In this document: positions 44,376 to 55,788 of the stretch, in pieces | Position numbering within the stretch: position 1 is the stretch's first letter | Layout of the letters: every line of letters starts with the position of its first letter | From: Sanguinoderma infundibulare | Lineage: Eukaryota; Basidiomycota; Agaricomycetes; Polyporales; Polyporaceae | Reading direction: 5' to 3' | Assembly (NCBI GenBank): GCA_032821775.1 | Contig: JAVLRN010000006.1 | Location: 2,666,001 to 2,730,000, forward strand | DNA: 64,000 bases | Made by a program: the position numbers and the translations under genes | The notes under the pieces: model-generated | What the model was told of the DNA's origin: nothing | Databases searched by the model: none | Seen by the model: the letters and a program-made list of their open reading frames with translations, nothing else

Positions 44376-45008
44376 CCAACAGATTACTGACGTTCTGCGC
44401 CTTCAATCTGGTCGTGCAACGGCGGCCGTCGATGGCTGATTCCTCAACCATATTGCCTCCGAATGACGGCGTGGTGCATTCGGCGCGGGGCCCGAGATGG
44501 TCCTGCAAGAGTATCGCAGCAAGAGAAGGAAAGCATGAGAATCGAAGCAGTAGCATCCACGTGAAGACGTTCTTCATAGGCGAGGCGTGCAGAGATTTGA
44601 TTGATATGCAAAAAGTCCATCAGCGGATGACCCATGGATGCGCGGCCTGTCCCACTGGTCCACAATTCGGAAGCTCCGCTCAAGACAGCACTCGATGGGC
44701 GGCCTCTGAGACTGTTCGTGCTGACACCTACCACTACCGCCTGGGCGTCCGCGGGAGAACAGTTCCTTTGTGGCGCGATGCGCAGCATGAGATGTCGTCG
44801 ATTCGAGTATGCCAGAGTCGGAGAGAGGCTCGTTTCGAAAGAGAAGCCCAGTGAGAGGCAGTAGACGCAAGGGCAGAGAGCTACTCGCTCTCTGCCTGCC
44901 ACCCTCAACGAATAAGCCGCTCGAAGATAGCCGCACTCCTCCGGACTACAACATCCAGATCGACTCCACTCCCGCCTCGTGCTCTGTCAGTAATTCAGCA
45001 TTGTCGAA
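44376..45008. other. No recognisable gene
   Basis: Short unrelated frames only. Lies between the monooxygenase remnant and the truncated tRNA. Confidence 0.5.
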
Positions 45009-45027
45009 ACTACTAGACCACCAGGCC
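45009..45027 (-). pseudogene. Truncated tRNA-Pro (5' 19 nt only)
   Basis: The minus strand reads GGCCTGGTGGTCTAGTAGT, identical to the 5' end of the tRNA-Pro genes at 9513 and 35918, then diverges inside the D loop. Its place beside block B mirrors the intact tRNA beside block A. Confidence 0.85.
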
Positions 45028-45174
45028 ACTACATATGAGCTTCTGCATTTGTCATTACAGTTTTGGATACTGTGAATCGGTATCGAGGACAGTACTATAC
45101 ATCATGTAGCACATCCTTACATACTTGGTCAAACGGAACTAAGTAAGATTTACATATGACCGCGCACAGGACAT

Positions 45175-47645
45175 CGATGCCGTCGGTGGTTCCCGAGCCT
45201 GAATGGTACTTTACTAATGTTTGCATTGTACGCCCACTGATCGCAAGATCCTTGATATGCTAGAATCCCTCCTCACCACGATGGAGAACGTCACTTAGGA
45301 TGTCGAAGAAGATATCGTTCTCCCTCCTCGCCTGGCGCGATCCGGTGTCTGCGTATCCAATAATCAATGTACCCTCTCTTCAAGCAGCATCTCGCGGAAT
45401 TCCGACTTCGACGTACCTTGTCATCGCGAAACCATTCGGGCGACGCGGGGCTGATGACCGACCAGTACCCAAAGCTCCCCGCGAGATACACGCTCATCTC
45501 GCCCACTCGCTCGATGACAGTGGCGCGCCCGGGGAACGTTTGGACGTTGATGACGTCGAGGATGGCCTGCTCCGCCTGACAGCAGCTCGTGCCGAGAGGA
45601 AGCTCGAGGCTGATTCGCGCACTGGTATTGCGGGCCTGGTAATCGTTCGCAGTGAGTGTTCGCGTTCGCGGCGTGAGCAAGTTGGATTGCATACTTTGGT
45701 GGTGAACTTGACCGAGTAGCCTTTCTTGAGCAGCTGGTCTGCGACCGCCTTGAGGGAGCCGACGACCGCCGCGGCACTGGGGAAAGCCAAGGTCGCGCTG
45801 TACCTCATCTGCGGTGGGGTAGCGGTTAGCATTCAGATTAATCGCAATCATTTCCACACACCTTTCCGCCTAGGACGCCGGCATCAATGGACTTCAGCCG
45901 CGAGAGGCCACGCTCGTGAGTGCGGCGCACCGGTATAGTCGTGTACGCTGGTGTCCATTCGTCCAAATCTTTCTCCTCGACTTGTACCGCCGCACAGCGT
46001 CCATCGTAACCCTTCCTTACAACGATTGTGGTGTTCTCCCGCAGAGCGAGGAGATTCACAGTCCATATCGGAGACCGGTCCTCCGTATCCGCGCGAACTA
46101 TCTGGCCCTCTCTATAGTCTCCATGAAGAATGTATGCACTCAGAATAGGCACAATTTCACCAGTCACCGGGAGACCTGGACTGGAGAACAGATAGGCATG
46201 AATGATGCTGGCGACAGTCGAACGGAGTGAGAACCGTACCGAACGTCTGGAAACAGCGTCGTCAGTACCATCTCCTCATTGCAGGTGTCTTGCTCGTTGA
46301 TGAATCCTACAGGAGAACGGAGATGAGAGGTCATCCAAGACATGCAAGTATTGGGAAGCGACATACCAAAGCCGATAGAGACCGATTGATTGGTCTGGTT
46401 AACAGCGCGCACAGTAGTCACCCCCGGCAACGCTTTCAAGTCCTGGAAGGGCAAATGGAGATCGTTGGCGTATCATCGAGGAATCGCATAACGCGGAAAC
46501 GCTAACCGTAAAATAATGGACGGGAGGATGGACGGATTCGTCGAGTTGTAAGATGGTCGATTCTCCGGGCTGTGATGCGTGCTTGTGGGCATCTTATGTC
46601 ATGATAGTATTGAGCATGGAACGCACCTCGACCGGGACGTACTCTCGAGCTTCCACATGCGATCCCCCAGCATCGATTTCTGCGACACAAAATGCGAGAC
46701 TGCCAAAATCGTTTTCAGAGACTACTCTTCGAATACCAGAGGTAAACCGCACCTGCTTGGAGCCCAAGTTACGTTGTAGGTAGTACGTCCTATAGGCAAG
46801 TCAGCAAGGACGGATCGAATGTATGCCTCTCGGAATACTGACCCCGTGCAGCTAGGGCAGCGGCTCTGCGCGATACAAATGAGCAAGAATGTTCGGAAGA
46901 AGGGGGATGGATTGCTTACCTCCAAACGACCGGGTACTGGGGCTCAGAGGGGTTGGTGCTAGGCGGCTTGAAGCATAGAGCTAAAGTGACACTCTCGCCA
47001 AGGTCCTCGCTAAAGAAACGCGACTAAGCGAAAATCCCGCAAACCGAAAATTCAGAACGCACCTTTTGAACGTCAGGTTTCGGACCCTGCTCATCGCGAA
47101 TGGAGCGAGTCGAAGGGAGGGTTGGTTCAGGGTGAACCGCCGGCATGTCTTCATTACGTCTTCTTATATCTCGTGCATTCTAAGGCGCGTAAATGGACGA
47201 ATGCCTGCCTCAGCGGTCATCCGGGACACCTTCGCGCCCCAACATCGAAGGCCAGGAACACGTCTCCCGGACAAGTGCCTTCCGGACAGGACCAGGCGCT
47301 GCTCGGAACGCCAGTCTCGATCGCCAGACACTTGTAGATGCCGTACTCAGACATGTACGCGTTACACCTAGTGTCGCTGTCAATACAGCGCGTCGTAGGA
47401 TGGATGTCCGGAGGTGTGCCTCGCGGGCCTCGTGCAGCCCGAAGACAGCGGGACGATTGAACAGTGGTCACCCTTGCCGAACTGCGTACCTCCTATGGCC
47501 TTGTCAGAACGACGGACAATGCAAGCGTACATACCTTCGTGATAGTGAATGCCATCTGTCGCGAAGACTTGGAAGAGGTCAAAGAGCTGTCGCCCTGACA
47601 GATCATTGTCATTCAGAGCGTTCCAGACGCCACAGGTCGCTGCGC
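45175..47645 (-). repeat. Segmental duplication, block B (inverted partner of 7110-9390)
   Basis: See block A. B is the longer copy and keeps the ~190 bp deleted in A. It includes paralogue B and an upstream portion with the frame FATDGIHYHEG. Confidence 0.88.
45291..47094 (-). CDS. Paralogue B of the uncharacterised family, coding status uncertain
   Basis: Start MSRVRNLTFK (47094), then EDLGESVTLALCFKPPSTNP to PVVW, an NVTW exon, LAFCVAEIDAGGSHVEAREY, TTVRAVNQTNQSVSIGFGM, FPDVRYGSHSV, and LRENTTIVVRKGYDG. All exons of paralogue C have a counterpart with usable GT/AG sites. Unlike C, the gene seems to continue into LKAVADQLLKKGYSVKFTTK and RVGEMSVYLAGSFGYWSV. The end is unclear: one splice choice ends at 45291, another conserved frame (TLIIGYADTGSR) ends earlier. 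No function is recognised; no signal peptide or membrane segment is obvious. Medium confidence that it is expressed. Confidence 0.55.
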
Positions 47646-48158
47646 AGGGGCACGACTGAATTGTCCATTGGAACATGAAGATGTGAGTTATCCAGAGACG
47701 GAGTGAAGGCTGGCAGTGTTTGAGGACCCAGCAGGGTATTTCATGCATGGTGGTGGAAGGCAGGATCTCGAGGTGGAGGAGATGTTAAGCGCCTGTGGAT
47801 TCGGTTGCCTTTTCGGTGCCTATGCGGCTACACTCCTCCGCGCTAAGTACGGACATTTGATCCGCAAGGCCCATCTCCGAAGCTGCTACAAACCACCTTT
47901 GTACCCGGCACCTAAGATGACACAGGTACGAAGTCGTGACACCCTGGTCCCTCAGGGGGACCCCCGGGAGTGGACCGGACGTATCATCCCCGCAGGTCGT
48001 GTTCGACTGAACAAGATTGTTGCACTGGCAGGCTGTACACGGACCCATACAAGTATAAAAGGAGATGCAACTGGGACGCAAAGCATCGCACAACTCCAAC
48101 TGCCCACTCTCTATAGATCTCCGAGACTCCCCTCCGATCGACCCTTCTGAAGATCGCA
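47646..48158. other. Intergenic between paralogues B and C
   Basis: The two genes point away from each other. Apart from the TATA box of C, no feature recognised. Confidence 0.5.
48054..48060 (+). promoter_or_regulatory. TATA box of paralogue C
   Basis: TATAAAA, 99 bp before the ATG at 48159. Confidence 0.6.
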
Positions 48159-49362
48159 ATGACTGACATCACCAGGTCTCTCACATTTAAAAGGTAGGTG
48201 GCTATGCGTTGCAACTCCTTTACAATGATATGATTTGATTCTGTTCGATGTCTACAGCAAGAACCTCGGCAACTTCGTGACGCTCGTGCTCTCCTTCGCA
48301 ACACCGAATCCTCAGATGCCGTTGGTGGACCAGTTGTCCATCGCTTGGAAGTGCGTCATTTCTTACATGCCTCGGCTTGGAGCTTACATTCGACTTCTGT
48401 ATCAGGGTGACAACTTTGAAGGCGATAGGTTAGTCGCGGAAGCGATCCTTCGCCCCGGGTTTTCTGGCTGATGATGCCTTTTCTTAGGACCTTCCTCTCT
48501 CGACGTTACGTGGTCGAATCTGTGCGCGCCTCTTTCGTTCATCTATTCATAATGTACAATAGGCTGACGTACTATATCAGATATGGGTTCTGCACGCCTC
48601 AAGTCGAAGAAGGATCGCGCGTCACAGCGGGGACTCATATCGCTATGCCGGTTAGTACCCCATCTATACTTCCCCTCCACAATAACACCGAATGAGAGTG
48701 TTGTCCCTGTAGGCTGGTGGCACCACTACCCTCAGGCTGCTTCCAACCTCCCACGGCCCTCCCGTTTATGTGTTCACGGTGTGTCTCGACTGCGAGCATG
48801 CCGAGAACAGAGTGCTGACAGTACTGGCCATGGGCATTGTACAGGACCCTATCGTGGAACCCAAGACCACACCGATCCAAGCTATCAATGGCACAGACTA
48901 TCCGACGGAGATCGGAGTCGGTATGTTCCTTATTCCTCGTGGCAATGCGATATTCGTTGACGATCATCATGGTTTAGGATTCATCACCCATGGCGGAACG
49001 CCATCCGAGCAATTCAATGTGATGAGTATGCTCGACATGAAGTGAGTATCTTTGCTTCGACCCGCATCGCGCGCCGCGGAGTCTCACGAGCGTTGGTTTT
49101 CAGGCCAAACGATACGCTGTCTTGCCATATTACCCCCAAGCTGAGCGCGTACCTTGCGGTCCACGGTGCGGAGGGGGAAAAGCCCATAAAACCAGTTTGG
49201 TCAGCGGACCTGGCCGAGCTCAAGAGGAGCACGACGATCTTCATTTCGAGGAACGAGGACGGGACGTTTTTCGCGCAGCAGCTCAAGCCGAACGAGCTGG
49301 AGGTCGAGGATAAGAATGGAATAGAGGAATCCGCTCGCGTAGACGATGCGGCCTCACAGTAG
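48159..49362 (+). CDS. Paralogue C: intact member of an uncharacterised basidiomycete family
   Basis: About 264 residues in eight exons. Order: MTDITRSLTFK; SKNLGNFVTLVLSFATPNPQ to LSIAW; KVTTLKAI; GPSSLDVTWSNL; LTYYIRYGFCTPQVEEGS; AGGTTTLRLLPTSHGPP to VYVFT; EPKTTPIQAINGTDYPTEIG to NVMSMLDMK; PNDTLSCHITPKLSAYLAVH to VDDAASQ. Every junction has GT...AG and keeps the frame. The protein alternates short hydrophobic strands with loops and looks like two beta-sandwich halves (inference). No signal peptide, membrane helix or catalytic motif is visible. The start of exon 2 and the LTFK motif recur in paralogues A, B and D, so the family expanded locally. I do not recognise it as a known family; a lectin-like or aegerolysin-like fold is possible but unsupported. 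Confidence 0.75.
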
Positions 49363-49386
49363 CGTTTCGAAATTTCGTTCGGGAGT

Positions 49387-49908
49387 TTACGAGTCTAGAA
49401 GGCCAGGCAGGTTCTCCTTGATGTACTCCACCACCGCGTCCGGGCCCTTCTCCACCTGCAGCCCGTATGGTAGGCTGAATGTCTTGATTCCCGGGATCGT
49501 TTCCTTCGCGATCCCCACGATCTCCTGAAGAGACGAAATAGGTATCAATAGCCTGCCAATATAGCTCGTACATGCGGAGAATCGCACCTGTGCTTGCTCT
49601 GCAGTCCACATCGATGCGGTGAACTGTAGAGCGAACTGGTTAAAAACAACTTGATGGCGCAACGGTCCCGTACTCACAAGCACGTTCGGCTGCTCCCTTT
49701 CCACTGTCGCCTTGACGTCCTCAATCCCTGTAGACTCGAGTGTCAGCACAGCGTGTCTGCATCAGAGACAGAGAAACTCACTTTCCACGTTGGCAGCATA
49801 CACGATCGTGTACCTGTCTTTGACGTCCTCCACAACCCGCCCGATGAGTCGCTTCGCCCGCTCCGGCGCGGTGTTCACAGTGACGAGCTTGAAGGTCTTA
49901 TCCGCCAT
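49387..49908 (-). CDS. Small conserved protein of unknown function
   Basis: About 117 residues, four exons: MADKTFKLVTVNTAPERAKR to YTIVYAANVE, GIEDVKATVEREQPNVL, FTASMWTAEQAQ, and EIVGIAKETIPGIKTFSLPY to LPGLLDS. Splice sites are all GT...AG. From memory, similar small proteins (NTAPERAKRLIGR; SMWTAEQ; PYGLQVEKGPD) occur in other Agaricomycetes; they have a receiver-like alternating alpha/beta pattern but no known activity. Convergent with paralogue C, 24 bp apart at their stop codons. Confidence 0.75.
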
Positions 49909-49965
49909 CGCTGTAATCGTCGCGGAAGTAGGATGCTGTCCCTGTACTGTTGAACCAAGGTTGGG

Positions 49966-49973
49966 CTTTTATA
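49966..49973 (-). promoter_or_regulatory. TATA box of the small conserved gene
   Basis: Minus strand TATAAAAG, about 60 bp before the ATG at 49908. Confidence 0.6.
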
Positions 49974-50302
49974 GTAGAATTGCTCCGGGAAAGGGTTCAC
50001 CCACAACTGCACATGCCCGGAATTAGCTGCATTTGGTCACACAGACCATGTGCGTAGTCATACCTTGAAGCTTGTCCATCACGGCGACCCACTACAGGTC
50101 CGATACTAAAGCTCTGGATACTGCAGGAGCAATTCGACCTGTTCGTATCACTCCTCGAAGGGGAAAGAGGGAAACGAAGGCACACCGTGACAGCTCATCG
50201 CGTACCCAACGTTCTGGGAGCTGTTTCTGACCATGAATGAAGTTCATATGGTTCTGTAATGGAAAAGCAGATGAAAAAAACCGGTGTAACTATGACGAAT
50301 AC

Positions 50303-50381
50303 TGACCACCGCAGGGGTCGAACCTGCAATCTCCTGATTACCGAATCGTAGTCAGACGCGTTGCCATTACGCCAGGCGGCC
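50303..50381 (-). tRNA. tRNA-Arg (ACG), second copy
   Basis: Same 79-nt sequence, intron included, as at 36219-36297. Marks the right border of the rearranged region. Confidence 0.88.
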
Positions 50382-51691
50382 AGTGCTAGCCTACATCCAC
50401 ATGGATAATTATGAGATTCACACTATATTCAAGGTCACCGTACGGCTTTCCAAGTTGAAGGGTCTTATCGGTACGTAGAAACCTTGCTGGAATAATCGCC
50501 GCCGGTTTGTTGAAAGACCTGCATCCCTCCCTGGTGTGACCAACTATTAGCGCTCCTACAGCATCATGCGACCGACAGACAAAGAGTACTTTTCGGGAAC
50601 GACGTTGACGATCGAGACCCTCAGTTGCCGACGGTTCTCACTGCGGACCCGGTCTCACATCCGCCTACCAGAATGGCTGCTGATCTCTCTAACCATCCAC
50701 CGATCTCGAATACCACTGCATAGATGTGAAATGGAAGGTCCCCCTGGGAGGTTCGCAGTCGTTACTAGAAGGCCCGCCTCCCCGCCATTCGTCGAGGAAC
50801 AATCAGACACCTTGGGGATTTTTTCACCGACCATGAAACGCCAGATTTGGAGATGGCAGTCGCGGGTCTATCGTCACCCATCATAGAAAGATAGGGAAGC
50901 CGATACCTCATTTTTTTTGTCCTTCGGCTCCTCGACGACCAACAACGGTAAGTTAAGTCCAACATTCTCAGTCGCGTGGACGACGACTACGACTCCGAAG
51001 CTGGCAGAGAGGAACGTGTCGGGCACCGGTACGTGTGTTGCAAGAACCCTCCGATGGTTGTTGATAATGGCGCTCCGAAGGTCTGCGGCGGCCATCATGG
51101 ACGCCGGCGTCTTGCCCACAGCCAGGGGAAACTGGGCGCAGATCTGTTATATCAGTCAACTGCCCCCAGACAAAGTCATGGCTGTGTAGCCTACCTTTCA
51201 CCGATGAGAGGGGGATTATGTTTCATGCAAAGTGTGAGGAAGCCGCGAGTAAGCTGTGGGAGGCGAGAGGGCGATGACTGATGTCCTATGCCTCAGGAGG
51301 CGTGCCTTGTGCCTTGTAGGTGTTACTTATCAGGCATCTAGAGATGGCAAGATATTTCAGTATCGCCATCTTGATTGGGTAACAACACGGTAACGAGCAC
51401 AAAGTAACACGGACAGCCTACCATCGTTTCTCCCAGACGGGCTCACCTGCAGCGGCGTTCATGTGGAGACGAGCATGTCGCACCCGAGAACAGGCGGCAG
51501 TTGGCCTTCGATTCGGCCGAAGCGTGTTCAGTATAAAACGGTGGAGGAGTAATGGAGAAGCTCCTCACCACCCGAGCTAGCCTCGCCTAGACATTCCACT
51601 CTTCTCTAAGTCTATCAGCCTCTTTAATACGCACACTTTTTTTCGCACTCACCACTTTCCTTATCACGCATACCTTCTTTCGCCTTCCACC
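50382..51691. other. 1.3-kb intergenic region
   Basis: Minus-strand frame 50874-51119 (contains PASMMAAADLRSAIINNHRR) is open but unrecognised. No splice structure or family match convinces me. The right end holds the promoter of the next gene. Confidence 0.45.
51532..51538 (+). promoter_or_regulatory. TATA box of the 51692 gene
   Basis: TATAAAA 160 bp before the ATG, followed by a pyrimidine-rich leader (51590-51690). Confidence 0.6.
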
Positions 51692-52285
51692 ATGTCTTCT
51701 CCTACCACGGCATCCGCTAGCCACCCTCTCCAACTCATCATTCCCACCAATGACTCCGCCGTCCCCCCCGCTCACGCGAATGGAAGCGTCGCAGATGGTA
51801 TCACGCCACTCGACACCCCACGACACAGCCACGCGCTCTCCGTCCTCCAGAAATCACAGCCGGAGGCACAGAGCACCTTCGGCAACGACGTCCATCCCGA
51901 GCTTGAGGCCGCGGACGACATCTTCACCCACCCGCACCCCGGCGCGCTTCACGTCCTGGACACGATCGACCACCGGGGCATTGGCCTATTCCGTGTCCCT
52001 GACGCCCTGTCGGATACGTTTGGCCACCGGGGCATTGGCCTATTCCGCGTCCCAGGCAGCCCCGTAGACGCCTCCTCCTCCCCCACCACGAGCCGCCGGC
52101 CCTCGGCGCGCGTTGCCCGTCGGAGCAGCCTCTTCACCGTCGACGACGAAGCCGCCGCCGAGTCTCACGCCGACGGCCGCTTGCCTCCGACGGTGGAGTC
52201 GCCTATCGAGGTCGATGGCGGAGTGAATCCGAAAGAGGCCGCCAACAGCGGCGAGGGCAGCAATCGACCTGCCGGGAGCGCCTGA
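51692..52285 (+). CDS. Small intronless protein with GHRGIGLF repeats, paralogue of 60936-61499
   Basis: 197 residues, no introns, predicted disordered. Features: SHPLQLIIP (res. 9-18), LDTPRHSHAL (40-49), HPHPGALHVLDT, then a tandem repeat DHRGIGLFRVP (93-103) and GHRGIGLFRVP (111-121), which at DNA level is a 54-bp direct repeat (51971 and 52025). Next is a basic box SARVARRSSLF (138-148) and an acidic tail. The same order (SHPL, DTPxHSH, GLFxxP, SARVARRSSLF) is found in the protein at 60936-61499, so they are paralogues. No signal peptide, no KR/RR sites flanking the repeats. Function unknown. Confidence 0.72.
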   Translation: MSSPTTASASHPLQLIIPTNDSAVPPAHANGSVADGITPLDTPRHSHALSVLQKSQPEAQSTFGNDVHPELEAADDIFTHPHPGALHVLDTIDHRGIGLFRVPDALSDTFGHRGIGLFRVPGSPVDASSSPTTSRRPSARVARRSSLFTVDDEAAAESHADGRLPPTVESPIEVDGGVNPKEAANSGEGSNRPAGSA

Positions 52286-53266
52286 AGCCTGAAGCCTGAA
52301 GGGCGAGCGGTCGACGGCCGGCTTCCCTCTGGACCATGACATATCAGCACACGTTCTTGATACTTAACACCATCACTAGACTCACATACTAACTTCAATC
52401 TAGCTCGGTCTATCTCTGTATCAATCACCGTAACTTATTAGCCCCACCGACCAGATACCCTTAACTTATAACTCACCTTGTAGACTCCAGATGTAGCATA
52501 GTGTTATTACTCATGACTTTCGTGGTTGAGACATCATGATCATTCGCAACGTACGAACGTCTACGCACCACTCTGAACCCCCCGTGATGGCGAGGACGGC
52601 CAAGAAGGAAGTCAAGCGACGATAATGAGCATGCGCTAGCAGATTTCGACTGGGAGAGATAGCCTATAAGCTATGTTGAGGTCGAACGATAGCGGAGGAA
52701 GCGTCGACGAACTTGATTTGACGAAGTGGCACAAACATATTGTTGCTGTGCCCCGCCGTTGATGCACCGCCGGCCCAGCCTGAGGACCTCTTCTCCTCTT
52801 ATACGCGCCCAATACCGAAACGGAAAATATTGCTCTCAGGAATGAACAACCATGATCATTACGGAGGCCGTATTACCGCGTAACAAAGCGGCTTTGAAGC
52901 AGAGCAGAGCGCAGAGAGCGAGCGAGCGGAGATCGACCGTACAGGCCAACGAATATACCATCAAGTAGGAGTACTACCGAGTAGATCTATCAGAATCAAG
53001 ACGAAACTAGAGAGCAAAGACCGAGAACAACGAGGGGAGTGACGCACCAAAACACATCGATTGATGATAGTGTAATTTGGATTGTATAGATTCGATAGAG
53101 GTATGTGGCAATGAGCAGTCAAGGGCAGGCGTACGTGTAGAAAGGTAGGGGCGATTAAGACAAGCGTTGTGTATAGATAAACGTACCACGGCGTAGTAAG
53201 ACCATCCATATATATCATGCAAAATCGCTCGTAAACATTCGTTGAAGGTCCCCAAGGCGAGGATGA
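52286..53266. other. Intergenic, about 1 kb
   Basis: AT-richer than coding neighbours; no gene, tRNA or repeat recognised. Includes the 3' UTR of the repeat protein gene and of the DnaJ gene. Confidence 0.5.
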
Positions 53267-55788
53267 TCATGCAGCAGAAGCCGGCGGAGCCTTCTCTGTA
53301 TGGCCGTTTGAAGAACTCGGTATCGGTGAAGGGGAGACATCATGCTTCTTTGCCCGTTGACGAAGCTGATGGTGCTTCGATTTGCCCGCTGCTGCTTCGG
53401 CGACCATCCTGAAGAGCGTGTTGTGAGCACACCACATGGTCGGTGTATGCGGGAGATGCTTTACCGCTCGAGCTCCCGACGTTCCTCATCTGACTCGTCG
53501 GGAACGGTTGACTTGAAGATTGCACCGATAAGCAATAGTCCCTGTCGCGATGAACCAAAGTTACAAAGCTACATTCGTCGGAAGAGGCTATCGGATCATA
53601 CCTTTGCTCTGCTGATGAGGATTTGGTCTGAGACGCCCGGCTCCTTAAGGACACGATCGACGACCTGATCCAGCATCGAACACGGTCAGCAGACCAGTCA
53701 CATCGTGAGACAGCATATAAGACGTGTACTTCTCGAAGGACTTGAGAGACTTCAAAGCGCGTTCCTCGCCAAGACGCGAGCATGATCTTGCCGGTGACGT
53801 CTTCCTCCAACGCCCTCAGTTCTTCCTCTCCCAGCTCGCCTCGCGCCTGCAACTTCTCCATTTCCTATTGCACGAAGAAAGGTCAAGGAATGTCCACTCA
53901 CACCTGCAACATGGAACTTACCGCTATTGTCTGCTGGACACCGATGCTACAGCAGCGTCAGCGGAATACTGGAGCGCAGCGTACTGAAGGGAACTTACGC
54001 GCTGCCAATGACGCCCCACGCGTCCTTCGCCATCGCGCCCTTCTCCTTTAACCTCGAGAAGAATCCAGGGCTATATACGCACAATCAGCCTCTCCCTCCC
54101 AGCTCCCAACACCAGCAAGAGAACCACAGCACTCACATCCCCAAGAACTTCTTGCTCTTCAAAAACGACGTCGCCTTCATGATATAAACATTGCCAATCG
54201 TATGCAGCAGCTCGACCCCGAAGCTTTCCAGCTTGAGATCGTCCGCCTCGCGCCGCATTCGCGCCTCGAACGCCTGTGTCTCTCCGTCCTCCTTCGCGCC
54301 CGGCTGCTTGGCCTCCACGAACGGCCGCAGCCGGTCGATGAGCTTCTTCGCGAGTGTCTCCACCCGCTGCTCCATGTTCTTCCGCCGCTCGTCGTCCAAC
54401 TCCTGCAGCTTCTTCTTCTGCTCCGGCGTCAGCTTCGACCGCTTCTTCCCATGTAGCTCCTTCTCCTTCTCCCTCTCCCGCTCTTGCTCGACCTTGTGTA
54501 GCTCTTTGCTCTCCCCGAGGTTGCTCGACGACGACGACGCGGCGCTCTTGGCGGCAGCGGACAGTGGTTCTTGGGTTTGGGTCGCCGCGGCGCCAGCACT
54601 GGGGGAGGGTGAAGGCGACACCGTGCGTGGAGGCGAGGACGGGGGCACGAATGACGCGCGCTTCGATGGACTCCCCGTCCCGTCCGCGACGTGGGGTTTC
54701 GGGACGCCATGAGCGGAGGTGACGGGGGTAGCGGTACCGGGCGCGTTCGCCTCGTTCATCTCGCGCTCCATCTCCGCCTTTTCTTCCTCGGACATCATGG
54801 TCGTCGCGACAGACGTCATCTCCTTCATCAAGGAAATCTCGCCGATCTGGGAGGGTTGTGCGTGTCAGTGAACATCGAAACGGGCCATATGCCTCCGGTA
54901 CAGGCGCGCATACAGTCCTGCCTGGGACGTTGGGCTGTATGCTTGGGGCAGATACTGTGGCGGGGCGCGACGGGTGAAACGACACTCACGTAGTCCATGA
55001 AACGCTCTCCTCCGAACACGTTCGCGAAGAAGCCCGCAGCGTCTTCCACACCGACGCCGCCTTCCTTGTCGACCTACAAGCACCGGTTCGTCAAACTCTT
55101 CACTCTCAAACCTTCCGTGCGTCCATACCATCTTGGCGCCATTCTTATCGTACACCGCACGGAGATTCTGCGGGGAAGGAGGGCGTGTCAACGACATGAA
55201 GGAGAGGGAGGAGGGTCAGGGGATAGAAGGACTACTCACAGAATCCGAAAGAATCTGGTACGCCTTGCTGTACGCCAGGGCACGCCAAAGTTAGCGCGTT
55301 CAGCTATCCCAACGGACCCCAGGCGCGGACGCACCTGATCTCCTTAAACTTCTCCTCAGCGTCTGGCGAAGGGTTCTTGTCGGGATGATACTACAGCCCG
55401 CGTTCCCCACGAAGACCGGAGACAGACACGGGAACATCCCAGATCGGTCGAGTCGCGACACGCAGCAGCGGAGTGGGAGAAATCGAGGCGGTGAAGGACG
55501 AGTGTCCGTATTCAGAGCGCGAAGGGGAGGGGGATGGGGATAAGCGACCGACCGCCCCGCCCCAAACAAGGAGCACACGGCAGATGTGGCGTACCTTGAT
55601 AGCCTGCTTCCGGTAGGCTTTCTTCAGGTCCGTCTCATTCACGTCCGTGGGGACACCAAGCTGCGTGAGCACATGGCCATGTTATAAGTTAGGAGACACA
55701 TCCCCGGCGACGCCTCAGCCCGACTAGAGGCGCAAAGAGAGTTCCTGCAGCGCACCAGGTCGTAGTACTCCGTTTCGACGGGCGCCAT
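53267..55788 (-). CDS. DnaJ (Hsp40) protein with DnaJ-X domain, CAJ1/DJP1-like
   Basis: Co-chaperone. J domain across the first exons: MAPVETEYYDL, LGVPTDVNETDLKKAYRKQA, then YHPDKNPSPDAEEKFKE with the HPD motif, and NLRAVYDKNGAK. Then GFFANVFGGERFMDYIGEIS, the start of the DnaJ-X region. A charged coiled segment (EQEREREKEKELHGKKRSK; LTPEQKKKLQELDDERRKN) precedes FGVELLHTIGNVYIMKATSF and FKSKKFLG, the X-domain core. The C-terminus has RELERMVAEAAA. Domain order is that of yeast Caj1 and Djp1, the latter acting in peroxisomal and mitochondrial import. Multiple short introns; no lesion seen. Confidence 0.9.

Noticed and set aside
50874..51119. Small minus-strand gene
   Set aside because: Open for 81 codons, but no splice context, homologue or promoter could be recognised.
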